Source: Paracoccus sulfuroxidans (lineage in GTDB: Bacteria; Pseudomonadota; Alphaproteobacteria; Rhodobacterales; Rhodobacteraceae). From it: 64,000 nt of DNA. Positions within the stretch are counted from its first letter, which is position 1, and every line of letters begins with the position of its first letter. Under the pieces are notes generated by a model. It was not told the DNA's origin and ran no database searches. It saw only the letters and a list, made by a program, of their open reading frames with translations. The DNA lies in assembly GCF_007830335.1 (NCBI RefSeq), contig NZ_VLKU01000002.1, positions 248,001 to 312,000 of the forward strand. The letters run 5' to 3'. The position numbers were made by a program, and so were the translations under genes. Below are positions 42,910 through 52,415 of this stretch, piece by piece.

Positions 42910-44340
42910 TCAGCGATCCATCGAGCGCAGAATGTAATAGGTCGCGCCACCGATCGCGACGCCGAAAAACCACCCATAGGTCGCCCACCAGCTGGGCAGG
43001 ATGTTCGTCATCGTCGGCAGCACCGACGAGAACAGGATCCCCACGCCGAACGCTATGAAGGCCTTCACATGCCATCCGCCCTGAAACCTGAACTCGCCAT
43101 TCTCTTGATAGAGCGCAGCCACGTTCAGCACGCCTTTGCGGATCAGGTAGTAGTCGACCATCAGGATGCCGAAGATCGGCCCCATGGTGGACCCGATGAA
43201 GTTCACGAAATGCGCCGCATTCGTGTCCCAGGGCGACCAGGGGAACAGCGCCAGCGCGATCAGCGCGGCAATCAGGCCGCCACCGCGGAAGCTGATCTTG
43301 CTGGGGAAAGTGTTCGAGAAATCAAAGGCTGCCGAGACGAAGTTCGCAACCACGTTGATGCCCAGCGTCGCCACGGCAAAGGTCACCGCAGCAAGGATCG
43401 ACAGGAACAGGCTGTCGAATTTGGCGCTGATCTGGTCGGGGTAAAGCAGCACCTCGCCATAGACATGCCAGGCGGCCGAGGTGGTCACACCCGCCACCAG
43501 ACAGAAGGCCAGCAGGTTCACCGGCAGGCCCCAGGCATTGCCGCGACGCAGGGCGCTTTCGTCCTTGGCGTAGCGCGAGAAGTCGCAGAAGTTCAGATAA
43601 AGCGCGGCGAAATAGGTGATCCATGTCGCCGCCACCGCCATCAGCGTGATGAAGGACCCCGGCGTGCCCGGCACGCCCGCGTCCTTCGTCGCCTGCAGCA
43701 GGATTTCTTCCGGAATTTCAGAGCCGAACGTCAGCTTCCCGGATTTCACGATAAGATAGATCGCCAGGATCAGCATCATCACCCAGACCGCCGGACCGGC
43801 CCAGTCCTGGAAGCGGCGGACCGTCTCCATCCCGTTTTGGATGATCAGCAGTTGCAGCACCCAGACCAGCAGGAAGCACAGGAACTCCAGTCCCGAATGG
43901 CCAAGGATCTGCGTGGATTGGTGGAACTCCAGCATGGCCGGATGGCGCAGCGCCAGCGCCACGATGGCGCCCGAGGCCGCCGCCGTCTGCGCGCCATACC
44001 AGAAGCAGGCAACGACCGCCCGCACCAGCGCGGGCACGTTGGCGCCGAAGGTCCCGAAGCTGGCGCGCGCCAGCACCGGGAAAGGCACGCCGGTGCGCAC
44101 GCCCGCGATGCCGACCATCTGCATCAGCGCATAGATCACCAGCGAGCCGAATCCGATGGCCAGCACGAAGTTCATCAGGTTCCCGCACAGCAGGAACAGG
44201 CTGGCCGCGAGATAATAGCCCCAAAGGCTGTGCACATCCGACGTCCAGACGTTGAAGATGGAAAACGCGCCCCATTTGCGATCGGTCGCGGGCGCGAGGT
44301 CCTCGTTATAGAGCCGTGGGGATGGTTGTTCCGTTTGCAT
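42910..44340 (-). CDS. NCS1 family nucleobase:cation symporter
   Basis: A 476-residue inner-membrane transporter with about 12 hydrophobic helices. N-terminal NEDLAPATDRKWGAFSIFNVWTSDVHSLWGYYLAASL and the following LARASFGTFGANVPALVRAVVACFWYGAQTA are typical of NCS1 transporters for uracil, allantoin, hydantoin, cytosine or thiamine precursors. The exact substrate cannot be read from sequence. Because MmsA also finishes thymine/beta-alanine breakdown, a pyrimidine or hydantoin role is attractive but inferred. The 314 bases upstream contain an 11-base inverted repeat at 44396-44438 that may be its operator. Confidence 0.9.
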   Translation of the reverse strand: MQTEQPSPRLYNEDLAPATDRKWGAFSIFNVWTSDVHSLWGYYLAASLFLLCGNLMNFVLAIGFGSLVIYALMQMVGIAGVRTGVPFPVLARASFGTFGANVPALVRAVVACFWYGAQTAAASGAIVALALRHPAMLEFHQSTQILGHSGLEFLCFLLVWVLQLLIIQNGMETVRRFQDWAGPAVWVMMLILAIYLIVKSGKLTFGSEIPEEILLQATKDAGVPGTPGSFITLMAVAATWITYFAALYLNFCDFSRYAKDESALRRGNAWGLPVNLLAFCLVAGVTTSAAWHVYGEVLLYPDQISAKFDSLFLSILAAVTFAVATLGINVVANFVSAAFDFSNTFPSKISFRGGGLIAALIALALFPWSPWDTNAAHFVNFIGSTMGPIFGILMVDYYLIRKGVLNVAALYQENGEFRFQGGWHVKAFIAFGVGILFSSVLPTMTNILPSWWATYGWFFGVAIGGATYYILRSMDR

Positions 44341-44654
44341 GTTGACCTCCCGTTCAACTTTGCAGAAATCACCCGGAGTGCGCTGATTTTACGCCTTTTT
44401 GCGGGCGCAGCGCCGAATTTCAGGGATGCCCGCAAAAATATTCCTCTCCATCGGCAAAATGGATACGGGACCGGATATCCGGCCGCGACAAACCGCCCTG
44501 TGAAAATCAATGCCTGCAACTTCCCTTTCGATGCGGCTATCTTGCCGATGACGGAATCGAGAGGATCGCGGCTTGCGGCCCTTTGCACGGTTTTCGAAGG
44601 ACAGGAACAGAACGGGGCGGCGGATCGCCGTGCCAGTGTCGCGGAGGGTGACAG
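44341..44654. other. 314-base divergent intergenic region
   Basis: It separates the NCS1 permease (minus) from the valine-pathway hydrolase (plus). It holds the 11-base inverted repeat at 44396-44438 and a perfect 12-base palindrome CCGGATATCCGG at 44471-44482. No protein gene is convincing. Both promoters should lie here. Confidence 0.6.
44396..44438. promoter_or_regulatory. Perfect 11-base inverted repeat, probable operator of the NCS1 gene
   Basis: TTTTTGCGGGC (44396-44406) and GCCCGCAAAAA (44428-44438) are perfectly inverted, with 21 bases between them and centres 32 bases apart (three helical turns). It lies 56 bases upstream of the NCS1 start. No T-run follows on the plus strand to make it a terminator. 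The binding protein is unknown. Confidence 0.5.
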
Positions 44655-45662
44655 ATGAGCGAAGTGAGCATCCGAAAGGACCGGCGTGCCGGGCGTATTA
44701 CGTTTACCCGCCCGCAGGCATTGAACGCGCTCAGCCATGACATGGCGCTGCAGATCGACGCGGCGCTGGACGCATGGCGCAATGATCCGGATGTCGCGCT
44801 GGTGATCATCGATGCCGAGGGCGACCGCGCCTTCTGCGCAGGCGGCGATATCGCTGCGGTCTATCAGGCCGGGAAGGCCGGAGATCACACCATTGGCCGC
44901 CAGTTCTTCCGCGACGAATACCGGATGAATGCCAAGATCGCCGAATACAAGAAGCCCATCGTCGCCTTCATGCAGGGTTTCGTGATGGGCGGCGGCGTGG
45001 GCGTGGGTGGCCATGCCAGCCACCGCGTTGTGGGCGATACGACCCAGGTCGCCATGCCCGAGGCCGGGATCGGCATGGTGCCCGACGTCGGCGGCACCTG
45101 GATTCTGGCCCATGCGCCGGGCCGCGTCGGCGAATATCTGGGCTTGACCGGCGCGCGGATGAACGCGGGCGATGCGATTTTCGCGGGCTTTGCCGACACC
45201 TACCTGCCCGAGGCCGAATGGGACGCGCTGAAAGAGCGGCTGGCCGACAGCGGCGATGTCTCGGTCCTGAAGGGCGGCGCGCGGCCTGACGCTTCGCTGC
45301 AGAATCTGGACCTTTCGGCCTTCGGTGGCCGCACGGTCAAGGAAATCATCGCCGCGCTCGACAAGGCCGGGGATCAGGACAGCCTGAAGCCGCTGCGCCG
45401 CAACTCGCCGCTTTCGATGGCGGCAACGCTCAACATGGTGCGCGCCGCACGCGGGGATCACTCGATCCGCGAGAGCCTGGCGCGCGAATATCGCTTCACG
45501 CATCGCGCCACGCAGGATTCCGATTTCCTGGAGGGCGTGCGCGCACAGATCATCGACAAGGACCGCAATCCCCAATGGGCCGCCTCTGCCGAGGAAGAGC
45601 ATGTCAAGCGCATGCTGGCCCCCTTGGGGAATGAGGATCTGCAATGGGAGAATCAGAAATGA
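44655..45662 (+). CDS. 3-hydroxyisobutyryl-CoA hydrolase (enoyl-CoA hydratase superfamily)
   Basis: Releases 3-hydroxyisobutyrate from its CoA thioester in valine degradation. The 335-residue length is longer than enoyl-CoA hydratases (about 260) and fits HIBCH. Oxyanion-hole segments AFCAGGDIAAVY (about residues 60-71) and MGGGVGVGGHASHRVV are present. The HIBCH block MPEAGIGMVPDVGGTWIL and the C-terminal segment with LSMAATLNMVRAARG, where HIBCH-type proteins extend, are also seen. It overlaps mmsB by ATGA, so the next enzyme is made directly after it. Confidence 0.9.
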   Translation: MSEVSIRKDRRAGRITFTRPQALNALSHDMALQIDAALDAWRNDPDVALVIIDAEGDRAFCAGGDIAAVYQAGKAGDHTIGRQFFRDEYRMNAKIAEYKKPIVAFMQGFVMGGGVGVGGHASHRVVGDTTQVAMPEAGIGMVPDVGGTWILAHAPGRVGEYLGLTGARMNAGDAIFAGFADTYLPEAEWDALKERLADSGDVSVLKGGARPDASLQNLDLSAFGGRTVKEIIAALDKAGDQDSLKPLRRNSPLSMAATLNMVRAARGDHSIRESLAREYRFTHRATQDSDFLEGVRAQIIDKDRNPQWAASAEEEHVKRMLAPLGNEDLQWENQK

Positions 45663-46531
45663 AGATTGGATTTATCGGACTGGGCAACATGGGCGGCCCG
45701 ATGGCCGCGAACCTGGCGAAGGCCGGGCATGAGGTTCTGGGCTTCGACCTGGCCGCGCCGATGCCCGAGGGCGTCACCGCCGCCGCCTCGGCCGCCGATG
45801 TGGCCAAGGGCGCGCAGGTCGTCATCACCATGCTGCCGAATGGCCAGATCCTGCGCAGCGTCGCGGCCGAGCTGATCGCCGCGATGGAGCCCGGTGCGGT
45901 CCTCTGCGATTGCTCGACCGTCGATGTCGACAGCGCCCGTGCCGTGGCCGATCAGGCGCATGCGGCGGGTCTGGGGGCGCTGGACGCCCCCGTCTCGGGC
46001 GGCGTCGGCGGGGCTGCAGGCGGCACGCTGACCTTCATGGTGGGTGGCACCGCTGATGCCTTCGCCAAGGTCCAGCCCCTGTTCGAGATCATGGGCCAGA
46101 AGGCCGTTCATTGCGGCGAGGCCGGGGCCGGTCAGGCTGCCAAGATCTGCAACAACATGATCCTTGGCGTCACCATGATCGCCACCTGTGAGGCCTTTGC
46201 GCTGGCCGACAAACTGGGTCTGGACCGTCAGAAGATGTTCGACGTCGTCTCGACCTCCTCGGGCTACAGCTGGTCGATGAACGCCTATTGCCCCGCCCCC
46301 GGCGTCGGCCCGCAATCGCCTGCCGACAACGGCTACAAGCCCGGATTCGCGGCGGATCTGATGCTGAAGGACCTGCGCCTCAGCCAGCAGGCCGCCGAAA
46401 GCGCGGATGCCGATACGCCTATGGGGGCGCTCGCAACCTCGCTCTATACGACTTTCGTCGAATCCGAGGATGGCAAGGGGCGTGACTTTTCTGCCATGCT
46501 GCCCCGATTTGTCGGAAGACATCGCAGCTGA
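45659..46531 (+). CDS. mmsB: 3-hydroxyisobutyrate dehydrogenase
   Basis: Oxidises 3-hydroxyisobutyrate to methylmalonate semialdehyde, the substrate of MmsA. The 290-residue protein starts MKIGFIGLGNMGGPMAANLA, the NAD-binding signature. It has DCSTVDVDSARAVAD, the substrate motif DAPVSGGVGGAAGGTLTFMVGG (about 118-139) and the catalytic Lys in GAGQAAKICNNM. The start at 45659 overlaps the hydrolase stop (ATGA) with GGGAG 8 bases upstream; an ATG at 45644 is also in frame but lies deeper inside the hydrolase gene. Confidence 0.96.
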   Translation: MKIGFIGLGNMGGPMAANLAKAGHEVLGFDLAAPMPEGVTAAASAADVAKGAQVVITMLPNGQILRSVAAELIAAMEPGAVLCDCSTVDVDSARAVADQAHAAGLGALDAPVSGGVGGAAGGTLTFMVGGTADAFAKVQPLFEIMGQKAVHCGEAGAGQAAKICNNMILGVTMIATCEAFALADKLGLDRQKMFDVVSTSSGYSWSMNAYCPAPGVGPQSPADNGYKPGFAADLMLKDLRLSQQAAESADADTPMGALATSLYTTFVESEDGKGRDFSAMLPRFVGRHRS

Positions 46532-46594
46532 CGCGGGATTTTGCGCATCAGATGTGAAACCCGCCACCGGGTCGGGCGTTGTCGTCTGAGCAAA

Positions 46595-46951
46595 ATGAAA
46601 GCCAGCAAGATGTTCACGACCCAGCACAGGGCGATCTATGCCGCCGCCCTGGCGTTTCTTCTAGGCTGTTCCCTGATGGCCCAGCCGATCGGCAGAATGG
46701 CCTTCGCGCAGGATTGCGCGGGCAACTGCGGCGGCGGTCAGCAGGGACAGCAAGGCGGAAAAGGCATCAGCGTGGGCGAGGCCCTGCCCCCCGGCAAGAT
46801 CCATGTGATCACCCGTCCCGGTCTTTATGGCATGGGTGAGCCGCCGCGCGGCAGCCGCTACGGGATCGTGAACGGACGCCTGATCCGCTTCGACCCCGGC
46901 ACCTCGCGCGTGCTGTCGGTCATCCGGCAGGTGGACCGCATCCTCGACTGA
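46595..46951 (+). CDS. Secreted protein with RcnB-like C-terminus, function unknown
   Basis: A 118-residue protein with an N-terminal signal region (hydrophobic about residues 14-32, FLLGCSLMAQ; cleavage perhaps after MAFA near 40). A Cys/Gly/Gln-rich linker (CAGNCGGGQQGQQGGKG) follows, then a C-terminal domain (about 70-118) with YGIVNGRLIRFDPGTSRVLSVIRQVDRIL. That last block resembles the short RcnB-type fold often found in periplasmic proteins of this group. The start may instead be the ATG at 46610. It is alone between mmsB and the convergent recN gene. Confidence 0.7.
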   Translation: MKASKMFTTQHRAIYAAALAFLLGCSLMAQPIGRMAFAQDCAGNCGGGQQGQQGGKGISVGEALPPGKIHVITRPGLYGMGEPPRGSRYGIVNGRLIRFDPGTSRVLSVIRQVDRILD

Positions 46952-46971
46952 ACCGAACTCGTTGGAGGGCC

Positions 46972-48615
46972 TCAGCCTTCCAGCAGCGAGAGCGCGGCCT
47001 GACGTGCGGCGGGGGTGATCTCTTCCCCCGACAGCATCCGCGCCAGCTCGTCAACGCGATCCTCGGCGCTCAGCGCCATGACGCGGGAGGTGGTCATGCC
47101 CTTGCTGACCGATTTCGCCACCCGGAAATGATGGACGCCAAGTGCCGCGACCTGCGGGCTGTGGGTCACGACCAGCACCTGCGCGCCTTCGGCCAGCCGC
47201 GCCAGCCTGCGGCCCACGGCATCGGCGGTCGCCCCGCCCACGCCCCGGTCGATCTCATCGAAGATCATCACCAGCACATCATTGCCGCGTGCGAGACAAA
47301 CCTTCAGCGCCAGCAGGAAGCGCGACAGCTCACCGCCCGAGGCGATGCGGTCCAGCGGCCCTGCAGGCGCACCGGGGTTGGTCGCAACGGTGAAGGCCAC
47401 CGCATCGCGCCCCTCGGGGCCCGGTTCGCCTTCCGAGATGCGGGTCTCGAAAACCGCGCGCTCCATCTTCAGCGGCGCAAGCTCGGCCGCCATCGCCTTG
47501 TCGAGCAGCGCCGCATGCTTGCGACGCCGCGCCGTCATCTCGGTCGCAGCGGCGTCATAGCGGGCGTCGGCCTGACCCACGCCCTCTTGCAAGCGGGTCA
47601 GATCCGCCTCACCCGCATCAAGCCGCGCCAGACGCTCGCGCAGCTGATCGGCGAGCCCCGCCAGATCGTCGCCCAGCACGTCATGCTTGCGGGCGAGCGC
47701 CCGCAGCGCGAACAGACGTTCTTCGGTGGCCTCAAGGTCGCGTGGGTCGAAATCCATCGCATCCAGAGCCGCCTCGACGCCGGAAGACGCCTCGCCCAAT
47801 TCGATCAGCGCGCGCTGCAGCGCGGCTGCGGGGGCCTCAAGCCGCCCCTCGGCCTTCTCGGCCGCCGCATCCAGCCAGCGTGAGGCATCCAGCATCGCCC
47901 CCTCTGCCCCGCTGGGGCCAAGCGCCTGAAGCGCTCGGGCCACATCCTCGCGGATGCGCTCGGCGCCCTGCATGGCACGGCGACGGGTGTCGAGCTCGGC
48001 CTCTTCGCCCAGTTGCGGGTCTAGCTTGTCGAGTTCGGCGACGGCGTGGCGCAGGAAATCTTCTTCGCCCTTGGCGGCGGCCAGCGCCGCCTCGGCCTCG
48101 GTGAGCGCGTTCCGCGCCTCGCGGCGCGCGGCCCATGCGGCGCGCAGGGGGCCAAGATCGAGGCCCGCGAAGGCGTCCAGCAACAGCCGGTGGCCGCGCG
48201 GGTTCAACAGGCCGCGGTCGTCATGCTGGCCATGCAGCTCGACCAGCGTTTCCGAAAGCGTCCGCAGCACCTCGCCCGAGGCGCGGCGGTCGTTGATCCA
48301 GCCGGTCTTGCGGCCATCGGCACCGTTCACGCGGCGCAGGATCAGCTCATCCTGAACCGGCAGGCCTGCCTCTTCCAGAACGATACGGGCCGGATGGCCG
48401 GGCGGCAGGTCAAAGACCGCCGTCACCTCGCCCTGTTCGGCCCCTTGACGGACCAGATCGGCGCGCCCGCGCCAGCCCAGCACGAAGCCCAGACAGTCCA
48501 GCAGGATCGACTTGCCCGCGCCGGTTTCGCCGGTCAGCACGTTCAGACCCGGCCGGAACTCGAGTTCCAGCCGGTCGATCAGCAGCATATCACGGATATC
48601 GAGATGCCGGAGCAT
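46972..48615 (-). CDS. recN: DNA repair protein RecN
   Basis: An SMC-like ATPase that acts at double-strand breaks. The 547-residue protein has Walker A GETGAGKS (residues 29-36), a long coiled-coil/Ala-rich middle with a hinge-like centre (about 150-380), the ABC signature LSRFLLALK within SGGELSRF and Walker B VLVMIFDEIDRGV. The C-terminus VLVVTHSPQVAALG carries the H-loop. It follows bamD on the same strand with 6 bases between, extending the lpxC-bamD-recN run found in Rhodobacterales. Confidence 0.96.
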   Translation of the reverse strand: MLRHLDIRDMLLIDRLELEFRPGLNVLTGETGAGKSILLDCLGFVLGWRGRADLVRQGAEQGEVTAVFDLPPGHPARIVLEEAGLPVQDELILRRVNGADGRKTGWINDRRASGEVLRTLSETLVELHGQHDDRGLLNPRGHRLLLDAFAGLDLGPLRAAWAARREARNALTEAEAALAAAKGEEDFLRHAVAELDKLDPQLGEEAELDTRRRAMQGAERIREDVARALQALGPSGAEGAMLDASRWLDAAAEKAEGRLEAPAAALQRALIELGEASSGVEAALDAMDFDPRDLEATEERLFALRALARKHDVLGDDLAGLADQLRERLARLDAGEADLTRLQEGVGQADARYDAAATEMTARRRKHAALLDKAMAAELAPLKMERAVFETRISEGEPGPEGRDAVAFTVATNPGAPAGPLDRIASGGELSRFLLALKVCLARGNDVLVMIFDEIDRGVGGATADAVGRRLARLAEGAQVLVVTHSPQVAALGVHHFRVAKSVSKGMTTSRVMALSAEDRVDELARMLSGEEITPAARQAALSLLEG

Positions 48616-48621
48616 CGGGCC

Positions 48622-49473
48622 TTACAGCCACTTGCCCTGGATGACCTGACGGTAGACTCGGGTCAGCCAGCTGTCGCCGCGTGCTTCGGGCGAAAGACCA
48701 CGGCCGCGCAGCGTCTTGAAGGCATCCTCATAGAAGGGCGAGGACTGGAAGTTATGGCCCAGAATCGCCGCTGCCGTCTGTGCCTCATCGGTCAGGCCAA
48801 GCGCCAGATAGGCCTCGGTCAGGCGCATCAGCGCCTCGGGCGTATGGGTGGTGGTCTGGAATTCCTCGACCACGACGCGGAAGCGGTTGATCGCCGCCGT
48901 GTAATGCCCGCGCTTCAGATAGTAGCGCCCGATCTCCATTTCCTTCGCCGCCAGGTGGTCGAAGGCCAGGTCGAACTTCAGGATCGACGAGCGCGCATAT
49001 TCGGTGTCGGGATATTGCTCGATCACCTCGCGCAGCGATTGCAGCGCCTGGAAGGTCAGGCCCTGATCGCGCCCGATGTCGTCGATCTGATCGTAATAGC
49101 TGAGCGCCAGAAGGTATTTCGCATAGGCCGCGTCTTCATCGCCCGGATAGGTGTCGATGAAACGCTGGGCGGCACCGCGCGCCTCTTCATAGTCGCGGGC
49201 CCGGTGATAGCCGTAGGCCTGCATGATCAGCGCGCGCTTGGCCCATTCGGAATAGGGGTAAAGCCGCTCGACTTCCGAGAAGTAATGGACCGCGTCCTTG
49301 GGCTTACGGCTGTTCTCCAGCTCATACTCGCCCCGCTTGTAGATCTGTTCGGCGGTGAAGTTCTCAAGCGATTCGGTGCCGTTGCTGCGACCACCGCTGC
49401 CCGAGCACGCTGCAAGCAGGCCCAGAGACAGCGTAACCGCGACCAAGGAACCCGCCGATCTGAAGCCCGCCAT
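48622..49473 (-). CDS. bamD: Outer membrane protein assembly factor BamD
   Basis: An essential lipoprotein of the BAM complex. The 283-residue protein has the lipoprotein signal MAGFRSAGSLVAVTLSLGLL ending in the lipobox LAAC (Cys about residue 22). TPR repeats follow (about 40-250: IYKRGEYELENSRKPKDAVHYFSEVERLYPYSEWAKRALIMQAYGYHRARDYEEA...). Start ATG at 49473 is preferred because the signal peptide begins there, with GGACGG upstream; a Met at 49500 is also in frame. It lies between lpxC and recN. Confidence 0.94.
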   Translation of the reverse strand: MAGFRSAGSLVAVTLSLGLLAACSGSGGRSNGTESLENFTAEQIYKRGEYELENSRKPKDAVHYFSEVERLYPYSEWAKRALIMQAYGYHRARDYEEARGAAQRFIDTYPGDEDAAYAKYLLALSYYDQIDDIGRDQGLTFQALQSLREVIEQYPDTEYARSSILKFDLAFDHLAAKEMEIGRYYLKRGHYTAAINRFRVVVEEFQTTTHTPEALMRLTEAYLALGLTDEAQTAAAILGHNFQSSPFYEDAFKTLRGRGLSPEARGDSWLTRVYRQVIQGKWL

Positions 49474-49604
49474 CACTACCCGTCCGTCCGTTATTCGCAT
49501 GCGCGGCGGGCCATGAAAGGCACGCAGCCTGGTCGTCCTAGCACAGAAAATCTGGCTGCGCAAAATGCCAAAACGTTGAGGCAGCGGGAATTACTGGCCG
49601 CCGC

Positions 49605-50543
49605 TCAAGCGACGGCCAGCTGGCGCACGGGTTCAGCCGAACGCATTTGCGCCGGGATGATTCCCGCGCCCGGCAAACGCTTTTCCAGATCGGCCGAAAC
49701 CGTCACCCATTCCCATGCATCGGGCTGGGCGAAAAGCGCGCGAAGCAGCTTGTTCGTCATCGCGTGACCCGCACGGTGGCCGGTATAGCGCGCCAGCAGC
49801 GGGGCCCCCGCCAGTGCCAGATCGCCCATGGCGTCCAGCATCTTGTGGCGTACAGCCTCGTCCTGGTGGCGCAGGCCGCCGGGCGACAGCACCTTGTCGC
49901 CGTCGATCACCACCGCGTTCAGGAAGGTGCCACCAAGCGCCAGACCATTGGCCTGCATCTGGGTGACATCCGACAGGCGGCAGAAGGTGCGGCTGTCCAT
50001 CAGCTCATGCACGAACGAACCGTTCGCCATGTCGAGCTGCTTTTCCTGATGGCCGATGGCGGCATCGGTGAAATCGATGTCGAAATGGATCTCCAGATGA
50101 TCGGCGGGCGACAGGCGGGCGAAGGCCTCGCCATTGCGGACCTCGACCGTCTTCAGCACGCGAATCGCACGCAGCGGTGCGGCCTGCTGGACCAGCCCGG
50201 CCTCCATGATGCCATGGACGAAGGGCGCGGCCGAGCCATCAAGGATCGGGACCTCGGGTCCGTTCACCTCGACCAGCGCGTTGTCGATGCCGGTACCCGC
50301 GAGCGCAGCCATCACATGCTCGACGGTCGAGACGGTGACGCCCGAACCATTGTCCAGCAGGGTGCACAGCTGCGAGGGCGTGACATGGTCCCAACGCGCG
50401 GGGATGCGGGCACCGCCCAGATCCGTGCGGCAGAAGACGATCCCGTGATCGGCCGGGGCCGGCAGAATCGTCAGACGGACGGCCGCACCCGAGTGCAGCC
50501 CGACACCGCGGAACTGAGCTTTCTGAGCAATCGTGGTCTGCAT
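49605..50543 (-). CDS. lpxC: UDP-3-O-acyl-N-acetylglucosamine deacetylase
   Basis: Zinc enzyme for the committed step of lipid A synthesis. The 312-residue protein starts MQTTIAQKAQFRGVGLHSGA. Zinc-binding residues are in STVEHVMAALAGTG and HKMLDAMGDLALAG, and the catalytic Glu/His in VPILDGSAAPFVHGI. Length and motifs match E. coli LpxC (305). The start at 50543 is family-typical; an upstream ATG at 50588 adds an unlikely basic leader. It is located after ftsZ and its terminator, so it probably has a promoter in the 249-base gap. Confidence 0.96.
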   Translation of the reverse strand: MQTTIAQKAQFRGVGLHSGAAVRLTILPAPADHGIVFCRTDLGGARIPARWDHVTPSQLCTLLDNGSGVTVSTVEHVMAALAGTGIDNALVEVNGPEVPILDGSAAPFVHGIMEAGLVQQAAPLRAIRVLKTVEVRNGEAFARLSPADHLEIHFDIDFTDAAIGHQEKQLDMANGSFVHELMDSRTFCRLSDVTQMQANGLALGGTFLNAVVIDGDKVLSPGGLRHQDEAVRHKMLDAMGDLALAGAPLLARYTGHRAGHAMTNKLLRALFAQPDAWEWVTVSADLEKRLPGAGIIPAQMRSAEPVRQLAVA

Positions 50544-50734
50544 GGTCCTGCCTGCTTTTCTTCTTCGCCCTGCGGCGCTTGTCGTCATGTCGAGGACCGG
50601 TTTGGTCCTTCTTCATGATCCAGTTAGGCAGACCCCATGATCTTCTCAAATGACGAATTGTGACTCGGTGTAACAATCGCCGGTGATTGGTCCGGCAGGT
50701 TGCCCCATCCATCGCAAAGCATTGGCACGAAAAG

Positions 50735-50759
50735 AAAAAAGGGCCGCTGCTGCGGCCCC
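50735..50759 (-). terminator. Rho-independent terminator after ftsZ
   Basis: On the minus strand GGGCCGC and GCGGCCC are read around an AGCA loop and followed by a run of six T. It lies 34 bases past the ftsZ stop and separates ftsZ from lpxC. Confidence 0.88.
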
Positions 50760-50792
50760 TTCGGGATTCTTGGTGAATTATTTGTGAACGCT

Positions 50793-52415
50793 TCAGTTCG
50801 CCTGACGACGCAGGAACGCCGGGATTTCGACGTTTTCATCGGCACGATCGGGGCTGGCCAGATCGTCGAAACCGGCATCGAATCCGCTGCGGTTGCGGCT
50901 GGCGACACGCTCGCTCACGCGCTCGGCCAGGGTCGCTGCGGCGGGTTTCGCGGGCTTTTCAGCCTGCTCGCCGTGACCCGACATGCGCTCGATCATGCGG
51001 CCCAGACCACCCATGCGGCCTGCGGCGCGCGGGGCTTCGGGGGCAGCAGCGGCAGGCGCGGCTTTCTGTGCGGCACGCTCGGGGGCGTGGGCGACGGCGC
51101 GGCTCAGGCGGTCCATGACGGCCTGCGACGGCGTGCCTGCGGCGGACTGAGCATGACGCTGCGGCGCGAAGAAGTTCTCCGAGTCGCCTGCCAGCGGATC
51201 AGCCGCCGGGGCCTGAGCGCGCGGCTCGGCAGCGGGCTGATAGGCCGGACGCGGCATGTCCTCTTCCTCGATCCGGGCGACAGGCGCGCGCGGTGCGACC
51301 GGAGCGGGCGCAACCTCTTCAGCGACCGGGGCCGAGCGGCGCGGCGGAACCGGCAGCTCTTCCTCGACCGCTCGCTGCGCGACCGACGGGTTCTGGGTCA
51401 GCGGCTCTTTAATGCCACGGCGCGGAACCGGGACCTCGGCGACACTGGCGTCGATGCCGGTCGCCACGACCGACACGCGGATCGCGCCTTCCATGCTGGG
51501 GTCCAGCGTCGAGCCGACGATGATATTGGCATCGGCGTCGACCTTCTCGCGGATCTTCTCGGCCGCCTCGTCCATTTCGAACAGGGTCAGGTCGTAGCCG
51601 CCGGTGATGTTGATCAGCACGCCCTTGGCGCCGTTCAGGCTGATTTCGTCCAGCAGCGGGTTGGCGATGGCCTTCTCGGCCGCCTGAACCGCGCGGTTCT
51701 CGCCCGAGGCTTCGCCGGTGCCCATCATCGCCTTGCCCATTTCGTCCATCACAGCGCGAACGTCGGCGAAGTCGAGGTTGATGAGGCCCGGACGGACCAT
51801 CAGGTCGGTCACGCCCTTGACGCCCTGATAGAGCACGTCATCGGCCATGGCGAAGGCTTCGGTGAAGGTGGTCTTTTCGTTGGCCAGACGGAACAGGTTC
51901 TGGTTCGGAATGATGATCAGCGTGTCGACAACCTTCTGGAGCGCCTCGACGCCCTCTTCGGCCTGACGCATCCGCTTGGTGCCTTCGAACTGGAAGGGCT
52001 TGGTCACGACGCCGACGGTCAGGATGCCCATCTCACGCGCGGCCTGCGCGATGATCGGGGCCGCGCCCGTACCGGTGCCGCCGCCCATGCCAGCGGTGAT
52101 GAAGCACATATGCGCGCCCATCAGGTGATCGACGATATCTTCGATGGTTTCCTCGGCGGCCATGGCGCCGATCTGAGGCTTCGCACCCGCGCCCAGACCT
52201 TCGGTGACCTTCGGGCCGATCTGGATGCGTTGCTCGGACTTGGACGAGGACAGCGCCTGCGCGTCGGTGTTCGCCACGACGAACTCGACGCCCTCCAGCT
52301 GCTTGTCGATCATGTTATTGACCGCGTTGCCACCAGCTCCGCCAACACCGAATACGGTGATGCGCGGCTTGAGTTCCTGATCATCGTTCAGCATCAGATG
52401 GATCTGACGTTCCAT
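50793..52415 (-). CDS. ftsZ: Cell division GTPase FtsZ
   Basis: Tubulin homologue forming the Z ring. The 540-residue protein begins [20 protein letters not shown], with [14 protein letters not shown] and the tubulin signature [10 protein letters not shown] (about residues 106-115). It has the synergy-loop region, then a long Pro/Ala/Arg-rich linker (about 325-520), typical of alphaproteobacteria and roughly 150 residues longer than in E. coli. It ends with the conserved C-terminal peptide [19 protein letters not shown] precedes the ATG at 52415. The 217 bases between ftsA and ftsZ should hold its own promoter. Confidence 0.97.
   Translation of the reverse strand: MERQIHLMLNDDQELKPRITVFGVGGAGGNAVNNMIDKQLEGVEFVVANTDAQALSSSKSEQRIQIGPKVTEGLGAGAKPQIGAMAAEETIEDIVDHLMGAHMCFITAGMGGGTGTGAAPIIAQAAREMGILTVGVVTKPFQFEGTKRMRQAEEGVEALQKVVDTLIIIPNQNLFRLANEKTTFTEAFAMADDVLYQGVKGVTDLMVRPGLINLDFADVRAVMDEMGKAMMGTGEASGENRAVQAAEKAIANPLLDEISLNGAKGVLINITGGYDLTLFEMDEAAEKIREKVDADANIIVGSTLDPSMEGAIRVSVVATGIDASVAEVPVPRRGIKEPLTQNPSVAQRAVEEELPVPPRRSAPVAEEVAPAPVAPRAPVARIEEEDMPRPAYQPAAEPRAQAPAADPLAGDSENFFAPQRHAQSAAGTPSQAVMDRLSRAVAHAPERAAQKAAPAAAAPEAPRAAGRMGGLGRMIERMSGHGEQAEKPAKPAAATLAERVSERVASRNRSGFDAGFDDLASPDRADENVEIPAFLRRQAN

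Noticed and set aside
41223..42977. A 584-residue minus-strand frame opposite mmsA
   Set aside because: mmsA has intact aldehyde dehydrogenase motifs; the antisense frame also crosses the mmsA promoter.
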